DNA of 64,000 nt, from positions 82,281,741 through 82,345,740 of the forward strand of contig CM041465.1 of NCBI GenBank assembly GCA_023213395.1, in the 5' to 3' direction. Both the position numbers and the translations under genes were made by a program. Below, piece after piece: positions 23,595 to 39,648 of this stretch. Positions within the stretch are counted from its first letter, which is position 1. The number at the start of each line of letters is the position of its first letter. The stretch comes from Cycas panzhihuaensis. Lineage: Eukaryota; Cycadophyta. The notes beneath the pieces are model-generated. The model worked only from the letters and a program-made list of their open reading frames with translations. It was not told the DNA's origin and ran no database searches.

Positions 23595-23760
23595 GTTTGT
23601 AGCACATTTTAGAGGCATCTTTTCTTCTTATATAATGTCTCTGAAAAGGGTCGATATTATGGTTGAGTGTTTAAAGGTCATTCTATTTAAAATGGATAGT
23701 TTTAATTGTAACTAGTTTGATAGACCACATATGGAGAAGAATTTAAGGTTTCCCTTTTAT
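23417..23760 (+). repeat. 178-bp tandem duplication in LINE linker
   Basis: Unit 1 starts at 23417 (GTTTGTAGTACATTTTAGAG) and unit 2 at 23595 (GTTTGTAGCACATTTTAGAG). The two are close to identical apart from scattered transitions and small indels. The duplication lies at the 3' edge of the LINE fragment. Confidence 0.9.
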
Positions 23761-23944
23761 TGATAGAATAGGATAAGATAGTATAATAATATAATAAGAA
23801 TCACATCTTGACATAATTGTATCAACCATAGAAATGATTATGTCAAATAATCGATATATACATATAATACCTACATGCCTTTAAATAGGCTATTATCTAA
23901 AGACAAACTTTAACCCAATCCCAAGGTAATATTAAAGTTTAACA
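23761..23944 (-). repeat. Short LTR (184 bp) of an antisense copia-like element
   Basis: Plus strand begins TGATAGAATAGG and ends AAGTTTAACA. On the minus strand it therefore starts TGTTAAACTT and is directly preceded by a purine-rich tract (rc of 23945-23956, AATATTAAGTGGGAA). The TGATAGAATAGG end is identical to that of the Copia-1 LTR (30837, 38296), suggesting a related family. Confidence 0.65.
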
Positions 23945-25080
23945 TTCCCACTTAATATTGACTTGGAGTAAAAAACCAAAGTCATCATCATTGTCATCCC
24001 CCCTAAATGATAAGCTTAGTCATGCAAAGGAATTATCGTAATTTATTTATTTGTACATCTATGAGAGAATGATTTAGTTGAGATCGAGTTCTTCTTGAAG
24101 TGGAAAGATCACTTACATCAATACTAGTTATGACAAGAGTATTTCCAACCTATTTTTATTTATCTTGAGCAACTAAAGGCTCAACTTATAAATCAAAATC
24201 ATTAATTAAATCATCTAAAAGATGAGAATCGTCTTCTTTAAGAATCTAATACCCATAAGAAGGAATAAGCAAATATCATCTATATCAATGAAATCATCTA
24301 AATCCACAGTGGAAGAGTCATCCAAATCATAAGAACCATTTTGAGTGCTACCAAGGACTTAAGAAGTGGATGGGGAAGAAATAAAAATACTTGAAATAAG
24401 AACAAAACCTGAAGTTGGCATACTAAAACTAAGAGTAATACCACAATATGGAACATGTAAATGAAGTAAATATTTTTGAACATATATGTATCATATATAA
24501 GTAGACTCATAACTCATATTTTTCTAGAATACCTTATCAATAGCTCTATTTTCAAAATCAACACTATATACACTTGTATCAAGAGTCTCAATAATATCTT
24601 CTGTAGTAATATGTTCATATGAGGAAACATCATGATTGAAAGTATCAAAACATCTATTAAAGTAAACAACCAAAATCTTCAATCCAAGAAGTATTTTAAG
24701 TATTTGTAATTTTTTTTTTTATATAAATAAACATCATGATTGAAATTATCAAATATTTAATGAAATAAATAACCATAGTTTTTAATTAAAGAAGTATATC
24801 AATCATCCATAAAACTTGATTTTTTCCCTTCAGAATGAAATCCTGACTTTCATCCTTGAAAACATAAATTGTTCCCATGAAAACTTTAATTTTTTCCTTT
24901 ATAATGAAAATATAGATTTTATCCTTAAAGATCTACATCTTCTCATTAAATTTAGCCATGATTATACCTTTGATTCTATCTTATTTATCCCTAAATAGTT
25001 TGCCTCCTAAAGATATAATACCTTGGATACTACTACCCTTAAAATCCAAATTGACAGTTTTCCCTTAAGACCTCACTTGA
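23945..25080 (-). pseudogene. Antisense copia-like internal remnant
   Basis: Read on the minus strand toward the LTR at 23944, the only clear feature is an acidic stretch (SSTVDLDDFIDIDDI, about 24265-24330) and a basic STSRRTRSQLNHS box (about 24070-24110) like the integrase-RT linker of copia polyproteins. Farther out (about 24500-24700) an acidic frame FDTFNHDVSSYEHITTEDI is open. There is no RT, RNase H or protease signature, so it is either a non-autonomous or an internally deleted element. Confidence 0.4.
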
Positions 25081-25093
25081 TTGTAACCTTGAT

Positions 25094-25285
25094 TGTAATA
25101 GCCCAACTGGCTACTATAACCTGATATCAACTATAACAACCCATCCTACCTTGATATGCTTGTATTCAAGTATGAATAAAACATAATGGTAATGCACTAG
25201 GAGTTTACAATAATTTTAGCAACTAATTATATACTAATCTTAAGTTTACAAAGGCTTTAATGAGAGCAATACATAATAGAATAAA
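25094..25285 (-). repeat. Gypsy family G LTR, left fragment
   Basis: Starts TGTAATAGCCCAACTGGCTA and matches the inner end of the G LTRs at 52602 and 57439. It stops where the X element LTR begins; the LTR resumes at 39649 beyond the X element. Confidence 0.75.
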
Positions 25286-25606
25286 TTATTAGGTTAATGC
25301 TCATCACATGACCCCACCTTGGAGTATGTAGCGCACAAGCCTCAATGATAAGTTAGGTAAGGTTGTATTTAATATTGTGCATTATTTTATAATAATTTGA
25401 ATTGGAGGTTGAGGAGGTTTCTCTCCTCCCTTAAAATATAAATCTCAAGGGGTTTTATACCCTGGTGTTCATCTACACCATCTCTTCAAGGAATTTTCAT
25501 GTACTTTGAGCAATATGGGTTAATACAAATGATGTTACACATGTTTTGCAATATGGATTGAGTTGTTTATGTGTCTTGCTCTGCTCTGCTCTTCACTGGA
25601 ACCTAT
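25286..25606 (+). repeat. X element 5' LTR
   Basis: About 321 bases, beginning near TATTAGGTTAATGCTC and ending before a primer-binding site. It is matched in reverse orientation by 57576-57906, including the shared GGAGGAGAGAAACCTCC-like block and the CTCTGCTCTG end. Confidence 0.72.
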
Positions 25607-25607
25607 A

Positions 25608-25621
25608 TTTGGTATTAGAGC
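25608..25621 (+). other. X element primer-binding site
   Basis: TTTGGTATTAGAGC, one mismatch from the usual initiator-Met tRNA primer site TGGTATCAGAGC, directly after the LTR. Confidence 0.82.
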
Positions 25622-29429
<3,808 letters not shown>

Positions 29430-30836
29430 TTATTTATTTATTTATTTTTCTTTTTTCTTTTTTCTTTTTTTTCTTTTTTTAAAATCACTTTTTTATATTT
29501 TTTGGCCAGATTCGGGTGGTGATTCCTCATTTCCCCTTACTGTGCCTCTTCCCATGTTGTATCTCGATTGATTCGATCATTTTTTTGTCCATTGTTCACT
29601 CTTTTAGCTCCGTACAAGTCGTCATTTGAATTCACCCTGTCTACACATTTTTTAATTTACCTTTTATAAATAAACTTTTATTATTATTAACCAAAGTTTA
29701 TAAACATTCAAACATTGTTTATATTTTTTGAAATCCTTTTGATAAGGCTTAATCCCCTTTTAGGCCTTATCCCCAGGTCCCATCACGTTCACGTAACCTC
29801 AGCTACTTGTTGAAATGGGCTATTTCAACCTTATAAAAATTTCTTTTTATTTTTTTAATTTATTTTTCATATATAGGGTGCCTGGCATTTTTTTTGTCAT
29901 AACTTCTCACTGTAGTATTAGTTTCTAACAAAAGTTGTTCCATCATGACCAAATTTTGAGGGTTATAGCATAGACTGGTTACTTACTGATTTTGGATCTA
30001 ATTTAACCTACTTTTAATGATCTAAAGTCAACCTTTTTTGCCTTTGGTTTATTAAATATAAATAGATCATTGTACTATTTTCATTATATCTTCCTTATTC
30101 AGGATCTATTTTTTTATCCATTAGTGTTTCTAAAAAGCTGACTCAGATCTCTACATAATGATATAATCTTTTAAGCATTTTGAAGTCATTTTACAGGTGT
30201 TATAAGCTATTGAAGTTTAGGTGTTATATCAAGCCTAACTGCTCATTATTTAGTAATTTTTAAAGTTTTTTTTCAAGATTTTTTGAAATAAATCATATTT
30301 AAGGGTCTTTTATCAGTAAGTGAATCTTTTTATACCTCTTATAAGGTTACATTCTGGTTTTTATAACATTTTATTTTGTAGCACCATTTTAGACCTAAAA
30401 AAGAGTCCTTATGCTTTCTAATTAAAATCCTAAGCTATAGAAGTTAAATTTTAGAATGGTTAAATCTGTTGGAAAGATAATTTGATATTCTTCAATTCAA
30501 AATAGATTTCATTTAATTTTGAGTTCATTTAGTAGGTTTTTGAAGCAACTCTTTCTCAGCTCCTTATTTATTTCTTATCGATATCACTTTATGACTTTTT
30601 CATCTATTATTTGATCTCAAAAGGCTATAGTTGATTTATTATTTGCTAACAGCTCATTCTTGAAGTGTTTATCATCTCTCAATTGCATTTCCAAGTTTTG
30701 TTTTATAGCAAAAAGGTTAATTCTTCAAGAACTCAAGTAAAGAGCAACTATTCAACAAATGGGTATTTCTTTACATTTAGATTATTTATTTTGTATAAGA
30801 AAGTTATCTTTTTTCAAGAACATCTATTATCAAAGG
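29430..30836 (+). other. X element leader, part 2
   Basis: AT-rich non-coding DNA. From about 29690 it matches the reverse complement of 60310-59170 (shared GGGTGCCTGGCATTTTTT-like and AGACTGG segments), so it is the same leader in an inverted X copy. It is interrupted at 30836/38737 by Copia-1. Confidence 0.7.
30832..30836 (+). repeat. Copia-1 target-site duplication, left
   Basis: AAAGG, repeated exactly at 38737-38741, flanks the two 441-bp LTRs. Five bases is the normal copia duplication length. Confidence 0.93.
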
Positions 30837-31277
30837 TGATAGAATAGGCACATGTACACAGTCATAAATTCATAGGAACAGAAGAAATACAAATGAAAGA
30901 GACAATGCATATGTACACATGGTTGACAGGTGGAAAACCCCTTCTGGGAAAGAAAAACCACCTCCTAAGCTAGATTTTATTAATATATAAATGAAACCAC
31001 CATACACAATAACCAACCCCCTAAAGTAGCATTTGGTCAGGCATTTGGACAGACCTCCTAGATTCCAAGAACTAACTCCATGAATCTATGAGGTTAATAA
31101 ATAGGACAGAGGTTCGTTGGAATGTGGTTCCACATTTCAACGACCATCCACAAATCAATTAATATTAAATATAAGTTTATAACATTATAATCACTTAAAT
31201 AATTTTTAAGACATGTGACTAAATAATAACCTTAAGAAACATAATAAAACATAAAGTTTACATTATATAATCTAACA
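30837..31277 (-). repeat. Copia-1 3' LTR (441 bp)
   Basis: Plus strand TGATAGAATAGG...ATCTAACA; same length as the partner at 38296-38736. It is followed on its inner side by the polypurine tract. Confidence 0.95.
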
Positions 31278-31287
31278 TCCCCCTTTA
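31278..31287 (-). other. Copia-1 polypurine tract
   Basis: Plus strand TCCCCCTTTA, that is TAAAGGGGGA on the element strand, immediately inside the 3' LTR. Confidence 0.88.
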
Positions 31288-31325
31288 ATGTAAACTTTTG
31301 TACTGAAGAGAAAAGAAGAGCTTCA

Positions 31326-34300
31326 TCACGGTGATTCCTCTTTGATGAAGACTTCTTTTATCTATAATAAATCTTTGAGATTTAAAAACTTTGGTTTAGT
31401 TAATGACTTCATAAGAATATCAGTAATTTGTAAATATGTTAGACAATAAGACAAACAAACAAAATTATCAATAACTAAATTGCAAATAAAATGTTGATGT
31501 AATTCAATATGTTTAGTTCTAGAATAAGAAATAGGATTAGTAGCAATAGCAATTACACCTTGATCATCAACTTTAATTTCAATTGAAGAGGTTAGAGTTA
31601 GACCAATTTCATTTAGTAGTGATTTTATGCAAAGTGCTTCTTTACTAGCTTTGACTAATGCTCGATATTCAGCTTCAGTTGTTGATAATGCTAGTACTTG
31701 TATCTTTTTGCTAAACTAACTAATAGGTGAGGAATCAATAAAAAATACATAACCTGAAGTAGATTTTTGATCATTTGAATCGCCTGCCCAATCAGAATCA
31801 GTATATCCAATTAATATTAGTGGTTTATTACAAAAGTTATAAGTTAAACCATAAAACATAGTATTCTTTAGATAGTGTAAGATGCGTTTAGTTGCTTTCT
31901 AGTGAGATTCATGTGGTTGTTGCATATATCGGGAGCATAAAGTAACAGCATAAGAAATGTCAGGGCAGGTGTGAGTAAGATAGATTAGACTGCCAATGAG
32001 TTGTCTGTATAGAGTTGGATCACATAACAGAGTTAAACAATCAGTAGAGAGTTTAACTCCTGATTGTAAAGGATTGGATACAGGTTTAGCATTTTCCATG
32101 TTAAACTGCTGAATTAAATCGAGAATATACTTAGGTTGAGATAGTGTTATATTTAATTGATTTTAATAAACTTGTAAACCTAGAAAGTAATGTAATAGAC
32201 CTAAATCAGTCATTTCAAATTTGTTCATTAAAGTTGATTTGAGATGATGAATATTATTGGTTGATGATCCAGTGATAATAACATCATCAACATAGAGGAT
32301 TAGAATGGTAAGATTTTCATTACATGTTTAAAATAAAGATTTTGATCACTAATACATCTAGTGTATCCAATGTGGATTAAATAATCATCAACTTTAGTAT
32401 ACCAAGCTCGAGGAGTTTATTTTAAATCGTAAATAGATTTTTTAAGTTTGCAGACTAAATAAGGATTTTCAATGAATCCAGGTGGCTGTGACATGTAGAT
32501 CTCTTCTTTGATATCACCATTCAAGAAAGCACTCTTAACATCTATTTGGTGGATTTTCCAACCAAATTTGGCTGCAAGAGCAATAATTATCTTGATTGTA
32601 TTCATCTTTACGACAGGGGCAAAGGTTTTATTATAGTCAATGCCATCTATTTAAGAAAATCCTTTGGCAACAAGGCAAGCTTTATATTTTTCCACTGCGC
32701 CTATTGAATTATATTTAGTCCTATAAACCCATTTACAGTTGACTACATTGTTTCCAGGTGGGAGAGGAACTAGATCCCAAGTTAAATTTTTAATTAAGAT
32801 AGCAAATTCAGTCTGCATAGTATCTTACCATACAAGATTATTGCTAGCTTGTTTAAAAGTTTTTGGATCATTATTTTCTATTATTTTTATTATTAAGGCA
32901 AATTTTACATGAAGTTTTTACGCATATGTACACCTAGTATCAGTAGGATTGCCTACATCAGATCCAACATCAGCAAGCATTTTAGTTGCCTAAATAGGTT
33001 GCTTGTGAGTAACTGTATCTGAGGTTGTAGGTTGATTTGATGTACTAGCTTGAAGAGAAGGATCTGTTTTAGTGGGTTCTGATAGAGTCTAATTTTGAAC
33101 TTAAGTTGATAAAGAATCTATAATTTCTGAATAAACTTGTTTATCAGAAGGGTCAACCAAATGAGTATTAGTTAACAAATCTTCAATAGGAAGTTCTACA
33201 TAAGTAGATGTTGAAGTAGATCCTTCTTCATCAAATATCACATCACGCAAAATAGAAATACTATGCATGACTGGATCTAAAAGTCTATAATCTTTGCTTT
33301 CTTTGTTGTAGCCAATGAAGATGTATTTTTGACCCTTTTTATCTAATTTTTTATGTTTTTTGTGAGGGATATGTCCCCACATGATACTACCAAAGATTCA
33401 TAAATGTTGGATAAATGGTTTTCTTCTAGACCATTTTTGTTCTGGAGTGACGTTTTGTAGACATTTACTGGGTAAAAGATTTAATAAATACTTAGAGCAG
33501 TTAATTGCTTCTGCCCATAGTTTTAAATCGAGATTCTTTACATGTAACATGCAGCGAGTCATTTCAACAAGAGTATGGTTTTTGCATTCAGCAACACCAT
33601 TTTATTGAGACGTATATGCAACTGAATGTTGGAATTTTATTCCGTGTGATTTGCAGAAAGAGGTAAATTTTCTACTTAAATATTCTATAGCATTATCATA
33701 TTAGAATATTTTAATTCTTGAATTAGATTGATTTTCTACTAACGTTTTATATTCAACGAAAATGTCAAATACTTGACTGCGTGTTTTGAGCATATAAACC
33801 TAACATTTTCTTGAATAATCATCTATGAATATAATGAAATAACGAGATCCTAAGTATGATGGTACATGAAAGGGTCCACATATATCAGAGTGGACCAGTT
33901 CGAGTGGAGCAGTTGCTCGGTATTGAGTTTTGTGTGGAAATGGATCCATATGTTGTTTGCCTATCACACAAGCTTCACAAACACCATAAATAGTGTTTAA
34001 GGGTGGTAAACCATGGACCATTTCATGCTTAATTAAATATTGTAGTTTGCCATAACTAGTATGGCCAAATCTTGCATGCCAAAGTTCTTGGTCGAGTCGG
34101 TTGGCAATGAAGGCACTAAAAGATTTTGATTTATTATTTAGAATACTGGTCAGACTATAGAGACTTGTGTTATGATCAACAGGTCCAGAAGCAATACGTT
34201 TAAATTTGTGTAATGGATCCTTAATGACAATTTTATTTTTCCAGAATTTGACGACAAGGTCTTTCTGGCAGATTTGATAAACTAAGAGGAGGTTTGGTAA

Positions 34301-35579
34301 CAAACCAGGTACGTAAAAAATATCCTTGATTGAATCATCCTTTAGAGTAACATCACCAGATCCTTTAACTTTAAGTTGATTACCACTATCGAAAGAAATC
34401 TCTTCTTCAAAGTTCATTTCAGATTGATAAGTGGTTAAATTTTTCTGGTGTCCAGTCATATGATGGGATGCACCAGAGTCAATGATCCATTGTGGTAGTT
34501 GGTTTAAAGGAGTAACAAACGCAGAAGTTGTTGCTGCTAAAGAACGATTATGAAATTGACGGTTTTGTGGTTGTGATTATGAATGTGATTGAAAATGGGA
34601 TTGAGAATGGGATTGCGATTTATTTTACAATCCCTTGGAAGCTTTCCATGCTTCCGAAGCTGTTCTACTTCTACAGACATCAATAGTATGGCCTCTTTTA
34701 TAACAGTAGACACAACTAGTGTTTTGAGAAGAAGTTGCATTGTTTCTATTAGAAACGAATTGATTAGAAGTATTCTAGTTTTTAGTTAGACCAGAATATT
34801 TAACATTATTTTGAGAATTAGACGATGAGCCTCGATGAGGTTTCTTAAATTTTTTATTATTATAAAAATTGTTATTATGTTGTTTATTTTTAAATTATGG
34901 CTTAGTTTTAGAAAACAAAGCCTGTGAATGATCTTTTATTATACCTGTTCTAATTAACATTGACTGATGTTCAATCAGCTGGTTTGTCAACTGACTGAAT
35001 GTGATAGGTGGATTACCAACTTGTTGTATGGCAGCTTGGTAAAGATTAAAGTATTTTGGTAATTTGTTAACTGCAAGACATACGAGCGTGTCGTCGTCTT
35101 TAATATACATAGTTATTTTTTCTATATCACCTTCTTTGGTTTTAGATTTAATGCAGTTATCTAAATCTTTATTAATTGATTGGATTTTAGTTAAAAAATC
35201 CTCAACATTTGAAAAGTCATCAAAAGTCAAATTGTACAATTGCTCTTCTAGGATAGCTACTTGATGTGTATCAACCTTATCATGTTTTTCTTCCAAGGTT
35301 TTCCAGACAGTGGCTAAGTCATCTTTTTCAGAAAACTGTCGATTGATTTCTGGTGAGAGTGAGTTTAATATGGTGCCTAATGTGGCATCTAAGTTTATCA
35401 GATATACCATAAGACTCTCAGTAGTATCTGCTTTTGGTTTTTAGAATTCACTTGTCACATATCGCTATACTTTTTGCTGTTTGAACTGATGGGATATGTG
35501 ATTCCTCCAGTCGGCATAGTTTGATCCAGTTAATACTAGAATTGGAATGCAGGTGACTGTCCCTGGCATTAATGCCATA
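31326..35579 (-). pseudogene. Copia-1 gag-pol, few breaks
   Basis: The start (MALMPGTVTC) is set at 35579 because the LTGSNYADWRNHI gag N-terminus follows in frame. In order: UBN2-type gag (about 34895-35579, two early stops); CCHC knuckle CVYCYKRGHTIDVC (about 34670-34720); protease DSGASHHMTG (34452-34480); GAG-pre-integrase with HHCC (LWHARFGH...CEACVIGKQ); integrase core (VHSDICGPF, FIDDYSRK); linker; RT with DVKSAFLNGD and intact YVDD (about 32279-32300); RNase H ending at TGA 31326-31328. Breaks are a handful of stops (for example TAG about 35471 and after SRKC about 33799) and small frameshifts. All main catalytic motifs that I could read are intact, unlike copies A and B, so it is the youngest-looking element here but still not an intact coding unit. 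Confidence 0.92.
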
Positions 35580-36826
35580 TTGGAAGTGTTGAGGATTATT
35601 TGTAGATTGAAAAGTTATGAAGGTGACTGAAAAAATAATTACCTAGTGAAAGTACTAATCTTGTTAATAGATCTAATTCACAAAGACATCTTAGTATACA
35701 TTAATTTAATTTTAAGATAAAAAGAATCATGTGTTTTTAAACATATGAATAAATAAATAACTTCTTAAAAATAATTCCTTAAGCAGTCTTTTTTTAAAAA
35801 TAATTCTTTTAGAAAAATAATCCCCCTTAGAGAAATAGTCCTCCTTAGAAAAAATAGTCCCCTTTTACTTTGAAAGTCCTTGTTTAATAAACAATCCCTT
35901 TGATAAAAAAAAACTGTCTCCCTTCAAAATAAAAAATCTCTCTTAAAAAATAAACAATTCCCTTAACAAAGTAAGTGTTTTACTTAAAAAACAACTTTGT
36001 AACTAAGGTATTTAATTTCCCTTTTTATTTTTAAAAAATAGATATGTAATTTTAAAGATTAAATGGCATAATTCAACTCTATAGATTAAGTGTGAAAGGA
36101 AAGAAAAAGTTAATTCATAAATTAATAATGAAGTATTGGAGAGAAATAAATGTAAAAAAAAAAGTATAATAAAAGGAATGGATTTTATTAAATATAATAA
36201 GTAAAGGGTTAATTTTAATTTTCTTAAAATTAACTATACTAATTTGAAATAATTTTTAACATTAAAATGTAGTGATAAAAGGGTTAATTTTAACCATTAA
36301 AAAGTAATAGAAGGGTATTGATTTACTTAGAATCAAGGCATAATAGAAAAAAGAGGGATTGTATTGGATTTAAATCAAGTATACAATACAAAATTTAATA
36401 AAAAAATAAACATAATAAGGAAAAAGAGAGGGGGGTTGAGCTTATGTTTCATCAAAAAATGCTAAAAGAAAAAAAGAGGGGGGGGGGGGGCGGGGGCTAA
36501 TATTTTATCATTAAAGTATTGTAGAGGAGAAGGGTTAATTTTAACATTAAAAAAAAAGGTTAAGAATAAAATGTAAGGGAGGTTATTTGATTTAATAAAA
36601 ATGTAATTAAGGGGGATTTGATTTGATTAAATAACAAAGTGATAAAAGAGGGGGTGTTATTGAGGGGGGGTATTTAAATTTATTTGAATGAAAGTATTAT
36701 TAAGGGGTTTGTTTTGAATCATGTTTGATTTAAGTTGAATAAACAATAAGGGGTATTGATTAAATTAAGGTCTAGGTTTTATTATTAAAATCTAAGGTTT
36801 AAGGTATAGAATTAAATTAGCTTAAG

Positions 36827-37010
<184 letters not shown>

Positions 37011-37369
37011 AATAAGAAAATTAAAAATCGAGTACGCTGACCCAACAGAAGATTAGATTTTAAAACACAAAATGAAAATTGAATTTGTTTGGGTTCCAAG
37101 GGGGGTTTAGGTTTTTTGAACCCTACCTATTCATTTCGATCATGGCAACGGCTACTTTGTTTGTGCAGGTCGATGGAGGCGATGAGGTGGCGCAGGTTCT
37201 TCAATGGCATCTGCGAGTTGGACTAGAGCTGCTTCAATGGCATGGAGCAATGCTCGTCTGTGATGGCTAGGGTTCTGGTTCTGGCAGATTTGCAGGTCAG
37301 TTCATCATCAAATTGGCCTAATTGTCATAATAAATATAATGCCTACCTTCCCATCCAAAATCGCAGGCT

Positions 37370-37459
37370 CACGTGCCGTTGACTATTTTGGTCCTGCTTT
37401 TCTTGGTTTGCACTCCATATATTTAGTGACTCTCGATACCCCCGGTGAATGCTATATAT
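37370..37459 (+). promoter_or_regulatory. Candidate promoter: G-box and TATA box upstream of the 37642 ORF
   Basis: CACGTG at 37370-37375 and TATATAT at 37453-37459, both upstream of and on the same strand as the ORF starting at 37642. The TATA-to-ATG distance of about 183 bases allows a normal 5' UTR. Both motifs are short, so this is suggestive only. Confidence 0.35.
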
Positions 37460-37641
37460 GGCTGTCCAGAGGCATATCATCTCATATTAGAATTTGGCGC
37501 CTTTGAAAATTAGATCTATTGCATAGAATTCCACTAAACATTTATTTTCGTCCAAAGATTAGGTCTGCATAGCTATAATTGAAGCGTTGTCGTCTTCTTT
37601 AGCTATAATCAATATACAGTGATATTCTCGTTGTTATATTT

Positions 37642-38010
37642 ATGACGATGAATACTATGTATACTAAGCACCGTATAATGAGCCTGTTGCTGCTGCTATG
37701 CTTAATAGTTGCTCGATCATCTGGTATAGGAGGTTATAGACTATTGGAGAATAAAGCTCAGGATAATACTTTAGCTATCAATTTTGACCCCAAGTTGAGT
37801 AGAAAGGTGGGACCGTCTGCACCAAACGATGGTGGTCATTTATTCTCAAATAAATTAAAATCAGTTACTTCAATGCAGAAAGACTCTGCAAACTATAGGC
37901 CGAATCAAGACGACAATTCATTCATTTTCAAGAAGCAAGTTTTAATGGAGAAAGAGTCTGCAATGTCTGGGCCTGTAAATGAGTACTGTATGAAGATACA
38001 CAAATCCTAA
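37642..38010 (+). CDS. Putative secreted peptide precursor inside Copia-1 leader (antisense to element)
   Basis: 122 codons, ATG to TAA, no interruptions. Residues 1-28 form a basic start and a hydrophobic core (IMSLLLLLCLIVA, residues 12-24) like a signal peptide, and the rest is hydrophilic with no transmembrane stretch. Two short motifs recur: KVGPSAPNDGGH (residues 55-66) after a basic RK, and SGPVNEY (109-115) near the C terminus. A GPS...GH core near basic residues recalls plant PIP/PIPL-type signalling peptides, but the fit is partial and the family call is a guess. It is transcribed opposite to the retrotransposon and has a G-box and TATA upstream. It may be a captured host gene, an element-encoded antisense ORF, or a chance ORF. 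Confidence 0.45.
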   Translation: MTMNTMYTKHRIMSLLLLLCLIVARSSGIGGYRLLENKAQDNTLAINFDPKLSRKVGPSAPNDGGHLFSNKLKSVTSMQKDSANYRPNQDDNSFIFKKQVLMEKESAMSGPVNEYCMKIHKS

Positions 38011-38281
38011 GTTCTGGTCCCTTGTAATGTCACCGGGTTTCTTCCTGGAGTTGTGTAGAGATTAAGGAAGAAATCTGGCACCTGGCACAAATCTATAAGT
38101 GCACTAGCTGACCTCCTTTGGCATGACATATGAATGCTACCACCAAATGGCTATAGGGAAGGTGCCAGATCATTATATTATTGGTTGCAAACATAGAAAA
38201 GAATGCATAGTTGAATGGAGGTTGACTATTTTACTGGTATGAGGATAAAACTGAATGGGACCAGAAGGTTGGTTGGATTAA

Positions 38282-38295
38282 TGGCTCTGATACCA
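38282..38295 (-). other. Copia-1 primer-binding site
   Basis: Plus strand TGGCTCTGATACCA, that is TGGTATCAGAGCCA on the element strand, a full match to the common initiator-Met tRNA primer site, directly next to the 5' LTR. Confidence 0.95.
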
Positions 38296-38736
38296 TGATA
38301 GAATAGGCACATGTACACAGTCATAAATTCATAGGAATAGAAGAGATACAAATGAAAGAGACAATGCACATGTACACATGGTTGACAAGTGGAAAATCCC
38401 TTCTAGAGAAGAAAAACCACCTCCTAAGCTAGATTTTATTAATAAATAAATGAAACCACTATACATAATAACCAACCCCCTAAAGTAGCCTTTGGTCAAG
38501 CATTTGGACAGACCTCCTAGATTCCTGGAACTAACTCCATGAATCTAGGAGGTTAATAAATAGGACGGAGGTTTGTTGGAATGTGGTTCCGCATTTCAAC
38601 GACCATCCACAAATAAATTAATATTAAACATAAGTTTATAACATTACAATCACTTAAATAATTTTTAAGACATGTAACTAAATAATAACCTTAAGAAACA
38701 TAATAAAACATAAAGTTTACATTATATAATCTAACA
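38296..38736 (-). repeat. Copia-1 5' LTR (441 bp)
   Basis: Same ends and length as 30837-31277, about 23 differences by hand alignment. Confidence 0.95.
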
Positions 38737-38741
38737 AAAGG
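38737..38741 (+). repeat. Copia-1 target-site duplication, right
   Basis: AAAGG, the partner of 30832-30836. Confidence 0.93.
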
Positions 38742-39648
38742 CAAATTTGCATTTTAGCTCTTTATTTTTACTATTTTCAAAGGAATAATTACTCATTTTG
38801 CATTGAAAAGGGGGTCATTTCTTTGCTTAAACTATTCTTTATTTGTTTGAAATTCAAAGCTTAGATAAAACAATCTTATCAATCTTCTTCTTTTTTCATC
38901 ATCAAGTTTTTTAATTTCAAATTTACATATTTAAAGGTCTTATTTACTTTGCATGAAAGATTTTACATAGTTTGTTTATAAACCTACAAAGGAATCTCTT
39001 CTTGTTTGTTTATCTTATTTCAAAGATTATTTGCAAGCATACATCTTAAGATCATTAGTTTATTAGCTTTATTATTTATTTTAAAGGCATATTTTTGAAA
39101 AGTGCATGGCACAAGCATAATTACAAGCCCTTTCTTGACCATTATATGCATCAAAGGCTCACCAGCATTTTTTATTTAAGGGCATTTAATATTGGAAGCT
39201 TTATTAATTTATTGTTTCATTTATAAAGGTTGTATATAGTTGCTTATGCACTATACTTTTAAAAGAGCATTTCAATTTCAAAGGCATTGATTTGCATATT
39301 AGCATTCCTTTTTTAGTTTATCAAGAGAAGTTATTTCTTGAATATTTTCTTCAAAAGTTTATTACATCATTTATTAAATCTTGCTTAGTGGATATTATTC
39401 TTCTTTTTTGTGTATAAAAATAACCTTTCAAAACCCTAAGCAAGACCACATCATTGATAATTTATTTTCATCATTGATTAATTATTTTTTAAAAAGACAT
39501 TGGCTTGCATTCTTTTTGGTTTATTTAGAAGGAATATCTTTATCATTTACTTCACTTATCATAAGTGTATTAAAAATCATAAGTGCTCATTTAAGGATTT
39601 GTCTTCTTATTAGAAAATCATATTTTTTGATTATGTACTAAAGTTCTC
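38742..39648 (+). other. X element leader, part 3 (truncated before gag)
   Basis: Continues the leader interrupted at 30836 and matches the reverse complement of about 59150-58620 (for example GCATTGAAAA...GGTCATTT, CCACATCATTGATAA, TTGATTATGTACTAAA). In the inverted copy gag starts about 20 bases further on. Here sequence switches to a G-family LTR at 39649, so gag and the rest are absent. Confidence 0.7.

Noticed and set aside
38282-38295. Part of a tRNA-Met gene
   Set aside because: Only the 3'-end complement is present and it lies directly next to an LTR, as a primer-binding site does. No tRNA arms found here or at the other primer sites.
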